Of a stretch of DNA of 64,000 bases, positions 11,176 through 22,799 are shown in pieces. The position numbers and the translations under genes are program-made. How positions within the stretch are numbered: the first letter of the stretch is position 1; each line of letters opens with the position of its first letter. Source of the stretch: Trichopria drosophilae (taxonomy: Eukaryota; Arthropoda; Insecta; Hymenoptera; Diapriidae); contig CM059586.1 of assembly GCA_030407085.1 (NCBI GenBank), forward strand, positions 16,758,001 through 16,822,000. The letters are read 5' to 3'. The notes below the pieces were generated by a model that did not search any database, was not told the DNA's origin, and saw only the letters and a list, made by a program, of their open reading frames with translations.

Positions 11176-12697
11176 CGACGTTTCTTTTGATCCGTACTTG
11201 TTTGTAAACCAAAGGTACCGAGATTCAATTTGACTGAAATATTTAGCCATTTGCGTTGCTTTTTCGTATAAGATAATTCAATTTAACCTTTTATATCCTT
11301 CGTATATTTCGTCGAGTCAATGTTGTAAATTTGATTTTCAAAAAATATTTTAATGAGATACTGAAAAGTATGGCCGCTAATTAAAATACTATTTTCTCTG
11401 TAAAAAGATGTAAATATCAATTATTCGTTTTCCAACCAAATCTTGGTTATATAATGAACTTATAATACGGCTTTTAAGATATAGTACGTACCATAGTTGC
11501 ACAAGAGTCCCAAGCTGTGGCTGTTTAAAATTTAGCAGATGCAGTTAATTTATAAATTTAAAATACTAGAGTTTTGATTACTTTATTTGATTGAATGGTC
11601 CAGATACCGCGTAGTTTTTCATTATTGACAAAATATCGCAATACGAGCCTAAGGTGCCGTTGACCCATGCCTTTAAACTCAGGGGTCAATCTTGAAGGTC
11701 ATGTCAAGATCAAAGCTATATAACCTTGGTATAACATTTGAATGTTTCATCAAGGTCAAAGATGTTGAACTCATTTAATAATATGCAGAAATCATGTATT
11801 AATAAATGCCATATTGTAATGTGTAGTAAATAAGTTTCTTATAGATAATAAATATTTAATACTTAAAAATGGAATAATTTTCAATTACTTTTTTAGCAGA
11901 ATCAGTGAAAAAACAGGAAACAAATTTATCGATTTTCATACATTCTAATATAATCATTTTTCCACTGGTTTATACCATTTACAATTTTGTGAAAGCTACC
12001 AAATTAATGAAAATCAAAGCGGCGTTGACAATATCAATTTTCATTACATTTCCTAATTATTCAAATTGTAAATAGTCTTGAATTGTTTATTGCCATCGAT
12101 TTCTATAACTCGTACATATCGTTTGCATACAAGCAGGCGACCACATCAATGTTGGTAATCTAAATATTTGGCAAAGAGTTAATTTGACATGTGGACATGG
12201 TCATGTCAGTTTGGCAATAAATCAAATATCCAATCATGAATAGAAGCTAGAAGTAAAGCTATACGCTTAAAATTTTTGAAAATTAATTCGCGATTTTTCC
12301 AACTGTTATAATGAAATAATAAGAAGTCTTTAGGACTTGCAGGCAACATTATATGCATAAGAATAATATTGTTTTTAAATATTTGAAAATGTGTACATTC
12401 TATATTCATTGCCTCACCAAGAAACGTTTTAAATGTTTACATTGTAAGTAGAAAGATGTACTTGTTTTATCAAACTTATTTTAAAAGAATTGCGGGTAAC
12501 TAAATGGAACTAAATATATATTTTACATGACGTTATATAGAAGGCTGGGGCGAATTTAATTAGTACATACATAAATATATTCCTATACAAATGCGTCTCT
12601 AAGATAGATAAGAAATGTTTGATTTTGAAAAACCACTTCGGTAATGTTGAAAAATGATTTACTTGATATAACTAGCTTAATTTGTTAAGACCTTTAG
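11176..12697. other. AT-rich DNA with a nuclear-receptor half-site cluster
   Basis: Between 11661 and 11759 lie TGACCC, GGGTCA, AAGGTCA and TCAAGGTCA. TCAAGGTCA is a perfect extended monomer site of the FTZ-F1/ERR class. The rest shows no repeat arms; the open frame at 12206-12409 (minus) is unremarkable. Confidence 0.3.
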
Positions 12698-13880
12698 TTA
12701 ACCCATTAATGCCCAAAGAACACTTCTTCTTGCTTCAAATTCAATCGAGTATTTCGTATCAAAATAAGTTATGAAAAAAGTTAACAAAAATTGAGCGGTA
12801 AATATCCTACTGTTTTCGAGGTCGCTCTTCAAGATTCCGAGGTCAAAATTGAGTTTCGGCCGTTAGGAATTCCAATATGGCGCCGAATTTGCAAAAAATG
12901 TCCAAAAAATTCGGAAATATTTATTCTTACCAAATTTTTTCCAGCCTTTAGAATACTAGGATTCTATTAAAACTCTGAACAAAGGTGAATAAAATATTTC
13001 AATTTTAAGAATAAATTTTACTGTTATACCTACATCACCGTACACATCTACATCACATTTTATACGCGACCTCAAAATGGCCGCAACAATGAAAATTTCT
13101 TAGAAATTTTCTGGACGCTCTAGCTCAAAAACTACGAGCTTTATTAAAAAATGCTAACAATGAAAAGTTTATCGAGAATATCCTGGAGTTTTTTAGATTT
13201 TTTTGATGACATTTCGGGAATTTTTTTTCCAAATTGTTATTTATTTAGAAAAAATTACGAAAAAAATTTAGAGTATTCTCTGATGAATTCTAAGCATTTT
13301 TTGTTTCGAAACAAAAAATACTAAGCTATAATATTTGAAATTCATTTTCTCAAAAACTATCAACTTTTGGAAGAAAATGCAAAGGAGAACAAACTCTTAG
13401 AATTCATGAGAGAATACACTAATTTTTATTCAGAATTTTTCGAAAATAAATCACAATTTTAAAATAATTTTGAAAAAAAACTTCATCGAAAAAAGCTAAA
13501 AAAATTCCATATTTCTCTATGAATTCTGAGAATTTTTCATTCTTCCATTTTTTTTAAAAAGGATCGTAGTTTTTGTGTTAGAGCGCCAGAAAATTTCATA
13601 GAAATTTTCATTATTGCGGCCATTTTGAGGTCGTTAAAATGATGTAAGGTAAAAAAGTAAACTTTTTTCTTAAATTTGAAGTATTTTATTCATCTTTTTT
13701 CAGAGTTTCAATAGAATCCGTGAATCAATATTCTAAAGGCTCAAAAAAATTTGGTAAGAATAAATATTTCCGAATTTTTTTGGATGTTTTTTTTCAAATA
13801 CGGCGCCATATTGGAATTTCTAATGGCTGAAACTTAATTTTGAAGCAAGAAAAAGTGTCCTTTGGGCGTTAATGAGTTAA
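12698..13880. mobile_element. TTAA-flanked family A element, long palindromic copy
   Basis: It starts TTAACCCATTAATGCCCAA and ends TTTGGGCGTTAATGAGTTAA. The two halves pair over most of their length: GGAATTCCAATATGGCGCC against GGCGCCATATTGGAATTTC, TTCGGAAATATTTATTCTTA against TAAGAATAAATATTTCCGAA, and a block centred on CCTCAAAATGGCCGCAA. The middle (13200-13520) folds more loosely. At 1183 bp with no open frame it is a non-autonomous foldback, probably mobilised by a piggyBac-type transposase. The 1148-1528 copy looks like an internally shortened form. Confidence 0.8.
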
Positions 13881-14781
13881 ATCATTAAATTGATACCATT
13901 TTAACGAACTAAAACTTTTGTTTCAGTTATTTTTAATAATTAAAATAAGTACACATGAAGCAAAATTTACCAATATTGAGGTCTAAATACGACGTTGCTG
14001 GGTCACACCTAAATATTTAGTTAATTCAAATATTGGTGCTTCTCACTGAATCATAATATCGAACAATTGGAATATTCAATATCTTAATTTATGTTGTAAA
14101 GCTTCATAGAGGCCAATAATGGCAATATAAAATAAAAATTTCTCGCCATCAGTTTCAAAATGAAATCCTCAATAATATGTAAAATATTAAATTTTGATAT
14201 GGACAGTTTCTCAGTGTAACGTTCCATGGATTACTGGCATTTTTAGTTTTATTTCGGGAATGGAACAACCTATCGAAATAAACAAAAAATAAACAAATAT
14301 TCTCAAGGGTGACACCTGTAATTATTGTAATTAATAGTATTTTTTATGCAGTTTTATGATAAAACCGAAAAAAGCTAACTTAATATAGAAAATATGTATA
14401 CATCAGTTGCATTTTACGTTACTCAAATTAATTCTTGTTTGCAAGGCTATTTAACATAAGTTACAATGATCGGGTAAACATTTGGATCAGTAATAACATT
14501 AAAAAAAAACTTAGAATAGGACGATGTATTTTTGTCTTCGATTTACGAATAGGACAATAAAAATTGGCGTTTGGACGTGGAATTGCTATTTTAAAAAAAC
14601 CGCCAAAAGTGTTCTTTTTTAGTACAGTAGATTTTTCCGTATTTTCTTATGTTTTTCCTCAACGCTACATCCGTTGTTATTTTATGTTTTATTTTCTCCC
14701 CATTTTCGTGTTTTGCCCCCCCCCCCCCAATTATCGTGCAGGGCAAAACATGCGCTTACTCGTACAACCATGAGTGCTTTC
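13881..14781. other. AT-rich DNA with one solo TA-type terminus and a poly-C tract
   Basis: AGTTTCTCAGTG (14205-14216) followed by TA resembles the right ends at 2011 and 15893; no left end was found. A run of 13 C is at 14716-14728. The two overlapping open frames at 14564-14831 cross the poly-C and are not credible. Confidence 0.35.
14716..14728. repeat. Poly-C homopolymer (13)
   Basis: Uninterrupted C run in AT-rich surroundings. Similar runs occur at 32663, 49586 and 49633. Confidence 0.9.
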
Positions 14782-14933
14782 TTAACCCATTAACGTCAAG
14801 AAGGACACTTTTTTCACTTAAATTTCAATAAAAAATTTTATATGAAAATCCAAGTTCAAATAAATTGAAAGGTACATGTCTTACTATTTTCGAGGTCGCT
14901 CTTTTCAGTGCTGTTGTCAAAATTGAGCTATAG
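14782..14933 (+). mobile_element. Left-end fragment of a family A TTAA element
   Basis: TTAACCCATTAACGTCAAG, then GGACACTTTTTTCACTT and TTTTCGAGGTCGCTCTT, match the first 150 bp of the element at 12698. The match stops abruptly at the Helitron-like end (14934-14953), so the right part of the MITE is missing. Confidence 0.7.
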
Positions 14934-14953
14934 AGGCACCACGCCAACACTAG
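14934..14953 (+). mobile_element. Helitron-like 3' terminus
   Basis: GGCACCACGCCAACACTAG, followed by T, is shared with 60551-60569. A short hairpin (GGC...GCC) just upstream of a terminal CTAG, with insertion before T, is the known signature of Helitron 3' ends. Only the terminal 20 bp are shared here; upstream the sequence is family A MITE. The Helitron may have carried MITE sequence, or a recombination joined them. Confidence 0.55.
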
Positions 14954-15299
14954 TTATAATTGAATATGTATTTTTTTTGGCACATGACCTATTTTAATAA
15001 ATAATATCAACACAAGGTTTAGTTTACTCATTACTTGGAGCCAAAATCCCTTTCGATCATCTGTTATATCATACAAGTTTTAAAATTCAAAAAGATTTTA
15101 AAAAGATATTGAAATATTGTATTTAATTTAGTGTATTATCTATAGAAAATTAAATATGGCGATTTAAATGTCAAAATAACGCGAAAAATCGAGTGTTCTT
15201 TTTTATAAAACATTTTTTTCTCATCAAAAGAATATTTGTCGTCAAAAAATTTCTTCATTAAACGTGGACATAATAGTTACAGTATCAAGATATATTTTT

Positions 15300-15650
15300 T
15301 AAATATTTAAAAACTAACATGGTGATCACAAAATGGCGACTCCAATGACAAATTTCTAATTAAAACTTAACAATTGTTTTTCTTGAAAACTATAGACTTG
15401 AGAAAAAATTGTCTAAGAATAAATACGTTTTAGAATGAGTCAAAAAATGCTCTCAAATTTTTCCAGAATATATTCTTAAAATTTTTTATTTTTCGTCAAT
15501 TCGAAAAATCGAAATTTTTAAAAAAGTCGTCCAAAAAATCTGAAAAAATTTGAGAGTATTCTTTGACCAATTCGAAGACATTTTTGTTCTAAGGAAACTT
15601 TTCTAAAGTCTACAGTTTTCAAGAAAAAAAATTACTAGTCTTGAAATCTA
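15300..15650. mobile_element. Strongly decayed palindromic element
   Basis: TTTTTCTTGAAAACTATAGA (15375 on) pairs with CTACAGTTTTCAAGAAAAA (about 15610-15630), and ATGCTCTCAAATTTTTCCAG with CTGAAAAAATTTGAGAGTAT (about 15540-15560). AAAATGGCGACTCCAATGAC near 15328 resembles the inner arms of family A. No termini are recognised. Confidence 0.5.
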
Positions 15651-15892
15651 GAAATAAGTGCGTGTGTACATAACTTTAGCAAATTATGCATTGATACTAG
15701 CCAACTCTGCATAACTTTTAGACAAGTGATACTTACGGATGTTAACATTTTTTTTAGTCAAATTCGCACTTTCTCGTAAAATTACCCAGATAACACCAGA
15801 TACTGTACAGATTTCATTATATATTTAAGTAACATCAAAGATGCATATCCTAAAGTTTTTTGTATAACTTCTTATTTTACTTTATGCAAAAA

Positions 15893-15905
15893 TTCTCTCA
15901 GTGTA
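15893..15905 (-). mobile_element. Solo TA-type transposon terminus
   Basis: TTCTCTCAGTG followed by TA reads, on the minus strand, TA-CACTGAGAGAA, close to the ends of the element at 16881-17354. No partner end was found upstream. Confidence 0.35.
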
Positions 15906-16129
15906 CAATAACCAAAAAGGACTCTTTAGTTGGATTTACTAAATTCCTACGTAGATTTTTTTTTTCTGTACAGAGCAGTTTAAAAAGAGCCAGGAAGTAA
16001 GAACTACTTGGCTTTTAAAATGGCTAATTTAAGAACAGTTAGGTAATAAACTGAGTGCATTTTCAACCATTTTATTTAAACACCTGTATAATCTAATCAG
16101 GTGCAGTTTTACCTCTCCTTATCTTGATA

Positions 16130-16500
16130 ACAGAAGTTCCGACACTAAAAACCGATATTGCACTCCCGAAGCGTGCGGTTTACGAGATCGTTCGCGTCTT
16201 ATGTCCTGCAGATCTCATCGTTCTTAATGGCGTAAACAAATGTGTACATGACGCGCAAATATATATTCATCCGTAACACCCGTAATTAGTGCCTTTGTTA
16301 TGCGGGTTAAGGTGGCTTAATAAAGCTTTATGGGGCGGCAGCTAACGTTGACTTTCCATGCCGCGAACTATACGTTACCTTTGAGTCTCAGCGCGGCGAC
16401 TGGATTTATGAGCGACGGTCGCGTAAAGTCCCAGCTATATGCTATGCATACTCATTAAATAACGCGAGCTTTTATTTTAGCATATAGACTTTTAAAATAC
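16130..16500. promoter_or_regulatory. Candidate conserved non-coding element or enhancer
   Basis: This 370-bp block is much richer in GC and CpG than its surroundings, is non-repetitive and lacks an open frame. It contains varied factor-like words such as GGCGTAAACAAATG (forkhead-like), TTTATGGGGC and TTGACTTTCC. It sits between two transposon-derived segments yet carries no inverted repeat itself. Selection for regulatory function is the simplest reading, inferred from composition only. Confidence 0.4.
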
Positions 16501-16878
16501 GAGCATTTTCTTTAAGCCCTATAGAAATCACGATCGCTAACGTCTGTTACAGTCTGTTATGTGGAAAGTGAAAGTGATTTATAGCTATCCTGAAATTAGG
16601 TAGTAAAAAAATTGTTAACGGATAGAACTAGGCGATTTTTTAACCTACAATTAAATTTATGTATTTTTATCCCCTTCTTGTGAATGACAGCCGAAGGTTT
16701 TCAAAGTTCTGAACTTTGAAGTAAAAATTCCCAAAATAATGAAATTTTCTTTTAAAGGCAGGTAATGTGAGGGAAATTTGATTTATAGAAAAGTTAGAAA
16801 CAAACAGAGTATGGATTTGGTCAGAATTCAGTCGAAAAGAGGTAAAAATTACCTAAATATTACCAAGTTTCTCCCAAG
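16501..16878. other. AT-rich spacer
   Basis: No element ends, open frames or hairpins of note. Confidence 0.35.
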
Positions 16879-16880
16879 TA

Positions 16881-17354
16881 CACTAAGAGAAATGTTTATC
16901 TACAGTTAATGTAATAGCTTCATAGTAAAGCTATCAGAAATTAGATTTTGATCTTAAGGTAAGGGACTTTACCCTGAAGTTACCTTAATCTCAGATTTGG
17001 TTACATTGTTTATGATAATAGTTATATAAAAATTTTAAATATTAATGTTATTATTACGCATATGTGTATTTACGCGCTTACAGTTTCATCGAAAGAAATA
17101 TAAACAAACAAACAAACGCGCAGTTTTTCGATTTTCTGGGAATTTAATGTAATATTTATTTACAGTTAACGAACACTCTTTGAATCTTGAAATATACGAG
17201 TTAATATATAATAACATTGGAGGAAAGTGCTGGTATTTTCATATCAAAGTTACCTGTCGGCTATTACTTTACAGTTACTGTTATAACTTTACAGTCAATG
17301 TAAGAGCCTTGAAATTAGCATACATTAACTATTAATAAATAATTTCTCTCACAG
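16881..17354. mobile_element. TA-flanked palindromic MITE
   Basis: Left end TA-CACTAAGAGAAATGTTTATC and right end, read inverted, TA-CTGTGAGAGAAATTATTTAT, share about 35 bp through AGTTAATGTA. Inner blocks such as AAGGTAAGGGACTTTACC can pair with the other half. A TA on each side fits Tc1/mariner-superfamily insertion. An (AAAC)n stretch (about 17103-17117) interrupts the interior. It has no transposase and is diverged. Confidence 0.6.
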
Positions 17355-17356
17355 TA

Positions 17357-17755
17357 CAGGTCGATTTTACCAAATTCTGACTACGACCTATTGGGAAAAA
17401 TACAATGTTTTACCAAATTTCGACCAAAAAAATTACTTCTACTTTTGTCCCCACTTACCGTAATTGACTTCTATTTTAAGTAAATAAGATGTGGTCGAGA
17501 AAATATCTAGCCCTGATGGAAGGTCGAAAAGAGCTAATTTGCTGCCTGTGTAAGGTCCTGATCAGGCCTCATTTGTTCGCTTGATCCTAACCTACAACAG
17601 GCGTTTGTGTTCAAGGCCGGTTTATGAACTTACAGATTCAGTTAATGGTACCTGATCTTGTTTTAAGTCCTCTTGATCCTAATAGCAGCCGGAATAATAT
17701 TCTAGATATGTAGTATTCTTAAAGGAAGTTCCTAATATAATAATAGAAGGCTAAC
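17357..17755. other. Short spacer between two elements
   Basis: No feature recognised. AGGCCTCATTTG and CAAGGCCGGTT give a slight GC rise near 17570-17620. Confidence 0.3.
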
Positions 17756-17759
17756 TATA

Positions 17760-18581
17760 CACCGTGTAACGCTACCTATGACACCCTGTTTACCTGGAGG
17801 TGAATGCCGATAAACTGAACCAGAAGTTCCTCTTTCAAAATTGGATTTGAGGCTTAGAATTTGATTGGCAAGCCATCGAAGTTTCGAAAAAAAAAACCAG
17901 TCAAAGTTCACATTAAAGTTATATTTTTGCTGTACAATTCACTTCTGAGGCTCTTTACACTACATTGAATATTTTTCCTGTTATAGCCATAAAAATGGGG
18001 AAAAATTCGAATTTTTGTGATTTTTCTATTTACAACAATTTGATCCATAATCGGAAGCGATTCGATAACATTTAAACCCATAGGGAGTATTTTAAAGTCG
18101 CAGAATTGACAAAAAACGTCTTGATATTCGCAAAACTCGTTTTTCGTCAATTCCATGACTTTAAAAGACTCCTCGTGGTTTCAATTTTTATCGAATCACA
18201 TCGTATTCAGGGTTAAATTGTTCGTTTTTTCAAGGCCTACATCTTCTTCCTGTTTGATATTTCGTTACCTGTTTAACGAAAGAAGTTAGAGGCGAAAAAA
18301 CGCAAAAATCGTCATTTCCCCCTTTTTTTGGCTATAACAAGATAAATATTCATGGCAGGTCAAAGAACTTGAAAATATCTTTAATATGGACTTTCACTAG
18401 TTAACATAACTTCAAAAAGAATGGAGTTATTGCAAAAATGGTGATTTTTTCGAAACGTTTTTTGAATGGCTCGCCAATCAAATTTTAAGCCTCAGATCCA
18501 ATTTTGGAAAGGGATTTCCGGTTCAGTTGTTCATCATTTATCTCCTAGTAAACGCGGTGACATTGGTGGCGTTACACGGAG
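17760..18581. mobile_element. Full-length palindromic MITE ending CACCGTGTAACGC
   Basis: Left end CACCGTGTAACGCTACC and right end GGTGGCGTTACACGGAG are inverted, with TATA immediately outside on both sides as a possible target duplication. The halves pair almost throughout: AAAATTGGATTTGAGGCTTA with TAAGCCTCAGATCCAATTTT, TGTTATAGCCA with TGGCTATAACA, and GTCAATTC blocks around the centre near 18118. The 822-bp unit is one long hairpin. The 82-codon minus-strand frame (17908-18156) lies wholly in the palindrome and is not a gene. Confidence 0.8.
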
Positions 18582-19047
18582 TATATTAGGGTATCTCCCA
18601 GATTTTTATATCGCGAATAATAAAAATGTACATAATAAAATAAAATTGAAAAGTACAAAAATTACATTGTTATTACGTGAAAGGGCAATTTATTACCAGG
18701 ATGACATTTGTAAATATCAGATAAATTTAATGTATACGACCATAATTGTCCATTATACTTATTACACATTGTTTCGCATGCACGTAAAAATATGCAGTTT
18801 CTCATGCGCGATTTATTTTTTGAACGTGATACGTTGCGAAGGACTATTTTTACAGCTATCAGATGATATCGAGGAGCGGTGGATACATGAAAATTTCTCT
18901 CTGTGTAGTTACATCGAGGGTACTTTGTATTACACATACAGGTTACGTAATTTTTACATTTATCAGATCCTATTATGCGTTTCATCTGACATTTGCGGCG
19001 GTGATAAGAAAGAGAATATATCACTTTTTCGACTGAGATTTTATTAG
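18466..19047 (+). other. Longest open frame, probably not a gene
   Basis: It has 193 codons, the first 40 of which lie in the right arm of the palindromic MITE. The remainder is rich in Tyr, Ile, Cys and Leu, as expected from AT-rich DNA, with no domain I recognise. A 120-codon minus-strand frame (18662-19024) overlaps it. There is no intron-exon structure or codon bias to support translation. A decayed coding segment after the MITE end (18600-19040) cannot be excluded. Confidence 0.12.
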
Positions 19048-20566
19048 TTTTTTTATTTTTTTTTTAAACTGAAAAGATACTCTTTTTCAAATTATCTTGT
19101 ATTACAAAGAATGATTTGGTGTGACATTTTTTTAATTGAATCAGTGGTGAAACATGACTACAAAAAACAATGCTAATTGTACGACACAGAAAATAAATCG
19201 TACAAAGTGTACTGAATAAATCATGTAAAATAACGCGAAAATGAAAAATGTTTAGATGTTTGTTTTAATTACTTCTCGAGAAATAAATACGATAATGTAC
19301 GCAATGTTTTTTTTTAACAGACCAATTTTTTAGCTGACTTTTATCTGATTCATTTGTCATGATTAAAAATATGCCTTTGTATTTCACTGACAGAGATGTG
19401 AATAACTATTTGGTGTATCTAAAATCTAATCATAATCAAGAAGTGATATAAGGTCTCATTACATTAAATAAAACTGATCAACATTAACTAGAAATAATTT
19501 GATCTTGCATAAAATTAGTAAATATGATTTTTATGAAATATTCATTAGGATATAGTTTTATTCCCGTTTTAAAAAAAGTTACTATTTATGGGGATGATAT
19601 TATTAGAAAATATAAAACCACATATTTAGATTTCCCAAATAAACTAATGTACAAAATATACAACCGCAATTTACCGTAATTTGTAACAAAACAATTAAAA
19701 AATGAATAAGAAATAACAATGTGCGAAAAAATCTTTGCAAATAATAACTATTGTAAACTTATAATGAAATGTACCTTAGCTTATTTGATCAACTAATTGG
19801 TAAACTGATAAATAGATTTAAAAATAAAATCTAATTCTTATTAGATATGAATTGAAAATATATTAGAATTTAGCCGAATTGAGAAATTCATCCACAAATA
19901 TAAAATAAGAAAATAAAAATGTGTAAGGTATAATAGCATTTAAAAAAATTAGTTATGTTTCATTCGAATTTTAGTTTCCAAAAAAGTTTTTACGGAAAAT
20001 TTGCTTTGCAGTGTTTAATATTTGAATGAAAAAAATTGTGTTCAAATCGCGATAGAGAGTATGAATGCATATTGGAAAAATGCTTATATTCGATAGAACA
20101 TGATACATATAGTTCTGCTCTAATTAAGATCTTTTAAATGAAAAATTGTGTGTAAATATGAAAACACTGATTGAAAGTACACGAATGTACTATTCCATAA
20201 GATTCAAAATTGTAGATTCTATTTACTCGGGAAAAATATGCAATATTCGAACGGACATTTGATATCTTTTCAACTGTTTATGCAGTTGTTCGTTTGAATT
20301 GTTCAATAGGTTTCACATTTCAGTAAATACAACTGCATGGATTTCATGACATTATCTCGCTCGAGGAAGCACGTATACATGATTTATCGATGTGTACTAC
20401 TGTTAAATATGTGAATACAGTTTTCAAAGATATTTATTTTTTGAGAGAATCAATAAATTTAAAACAATTGAAAGATATGCAATTTATTAATTTCGATTCC
20501 GCACTTTAAATGAATTCGAAAAGAATTTAACTAATTAATGATTATTTCCACTAAAAATGTGTTAAT
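19048..20566. other. AT-rich DNA, nothing recognised
   Basis: About 1.5 kb of very AT-rich sequence without element ends or credible open frames. Confidence 0.35.
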
Positions 20567-20650
20567 TTAAGGAGGTTCTAAAGTGCTCGACCGATAAGGT
20601 AGGAATTTTAACTAAAAACCGTAAATATAAAGTGACTGTGAAAAGTTGCT
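20567..20650 (+). mobile_element. Truncated TTAA element, family C
   Basis: TTAAGGAGGTTCTAAAGTGC followed by ACTAAAAACCGTAAATA and GTGACTG matches the terminus of the complete copy at 55046-55428. No inverted right end is visible downstream, so only one end survives. Confidence 0.6.
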
Positions 20651-20799
20651 TTAGCATTAATGTTTGGAATTTGGATGAATAACTGAATTTCGCTTGGATG
20701 TTTATAGGTTTCGAGAGTTTTAGTTTACGTAAGATTCGCAATCGATAATAAATTTTTTATTGTTGCCCGAAAATGTGTTTTTTTATTTTTGCTCAAGTT

Positions 20800-20870
20800 G
20801 TTTATTTATTTACTATTAATATACGGACCAACTGGTCCTTAACACAATAGGAAAGCAATTACGCTTTAAC
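20800..20870 (-). mobile_element. LINE-like 3' end with hairpin and TAAA tail
   Basis: Read on the minus strand, a perfect GGACCA/TGGTCC hairpin (20825-20838) is followed by AATAGTAAATAAATAAAC. The same hairpin-then-TAAATAAA design ends the LINE fragment at 62080-62330. No coding part remains. Confidence 0.45.
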
Positions 20871-22790
20871 ATACACAGAAAATATAATATGTAGAAATTA
20901 CAAAAATTACAATACAGACAATAAAAAAAAAGTTATAACATATTTATTTTTTTGTTTCTTAGTTAGGTTTTTTTCAACGATTATTTTTCGTTTCTTTACG
21001 CTATGTTCAGTTGCTGTTATTAAATTCTATTAAATGTACTTTTAAACGAATGAAAATATAAAGATTTATATTTTCTGACGAAAAAATGCATCTAAGAAAT
21101 AAAATAAAAAAATTATTAGTCAAGCTTGTTACAACAAGTTTTTTTATTACGAATGATTAATGTTACTATAAGCAGAACAATATTAAGAAAGACGTATCCA
21201 TTGTTACAAATAAATTTGTTTGTTTGTTTTAAAATGTTTGGTAATATGGATATTTATCAATATTCTATACTTTTCACAATATATCCAAGAATTAGTCTTA
21301 GAAATTGTAAATACAAGAGGAAAGAAACAACTACACATCTGAAAAACCGCGAATTTTAAGAGGTTTTCTACAAATTTTTGAAAATATTTTTTTTCTCCTC
21401 GGAAACAGAAAAAAACTAAATGAAGTCACGCATCTAATAATCTATAAATCCTGAAAATTCAGAGAAAAAAGTTGTTTTTTTTCAAATTGAATTATTGTTA
21501 TTAGCTGTACACAATTTTCATTTTTTGAGACATTATTTTATAAATTACAAAAAATGCAACAAACTAAGTCAAGACATGATAGAAAACCTTAAAAATGCAG
21601 GAAATTCTTAGCTGTTGAGTACATTTGTAAAAATCTTGTTTTGTTGACAAAAAAAAATGTTTAAGAAAATTTAAAAAAAACACGTGTTCCTATATTTTTT
21701 AAGTAGAATAATATCTTACATAATGAAGTTAATTCTTAACGAGTCATTGGTCTATCTGGATGATTTGAAATGGATTCGGCCAATAGACAAATGCTTTTCA
21801 ACTGGACCATGTATTAAAGAATTATTATTGTATAAGTTTGAATACTGAGAAACAAAATGATGAAATAAATTTACTTCCAATTATAATCGAAAACATAATA
21901 GATGATTCTTAATTATAACAGAAATAATAATTACATACTCATGGAGTGATTGTAATGATTTATTTTACATTATATTTTTAAACTACAAAGTAGTAAACTT
22001 AGAGCGTCTAGCACTTTCCGTAGTAGGTGGCAGGATGATTAGTGTTGAAAGTTTGAAGGTTCGTTAATAAGAAAAAATTACGGAAGGTTCGCAAGAGCAC
22101 TTAAACCAACAACAACAAATTTAAATGCGTTAAATTCAAATGGGGTATTTTTCAATTAAAACATTAATGCATAGTTCATAAACACAGAGGCAGAGAGATG
22201 AAGAAATGCTCAAATTAAACATGGACAAAGATTTAAACTCTTCAGTGTAATAATAATAGCGGAACAAATGTGGTTGATTACATAATTTTTTATTTTCAAT
22301 TTCTATTTGTACACAGATACATGCAATGCTTTCATTTTCAAAATTGTTTTCGTTTTTTCTAGTATAAATATTGCAGAACATTAAAATAAAGTACAATTAA
22401 AATTCCAATCAAATTAAACAAGACTGAAATGAAGGAAATAGAGTAATAGAAAATGAAAACAAGGATAAAGAAAAAGAACATTTATTTTTTAGTATTTTGA
22501 CATTTCCATTCATCATTTGGGTAAATTTTGAAACTTACATTTAGGTAGTTTTCCTTTTGTTCTATGATACATTAATGCTTTACAGAATACAGCACCTACA
22601 AAATAATTTAGAAAATAATTCTGCACAATATTGTATGTTCTGATTATCTTGTAAACAGTAAATTAATAATTATAGCACTACACTGGTTTTCAAAACAAAA
22701 TTTGAGGTTTGTTTATTTAAAAATTCTTGTATTTATGTAATGTTTATGAAAAAAAAAGAAGTGCAGTCAGTTCATAACAATCGACGTTAA
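20871..22790. other. AT-rich DNA, nothing firm
   Basis: Small open frames (21126-21359 plus, 22136-22396 minus) look random. A weak inverted similarity exists between about 21352-21375 and 21580-21605 (TTTTAAGAGGTTTTCTA against TAGAAAACCTTAAAAA), too short to define an element. Confidence 0.35.
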
Positions 22791-22799
22791 AGTGTAAAA

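Noticed and set aside
18466..19047. A 193-codon open frame as a gene
   Set aside because: It starts inside the arm of a palindromic MITE, has AT-driven composition and no recognisable domain, and another frame overlaps it on the minus strand.
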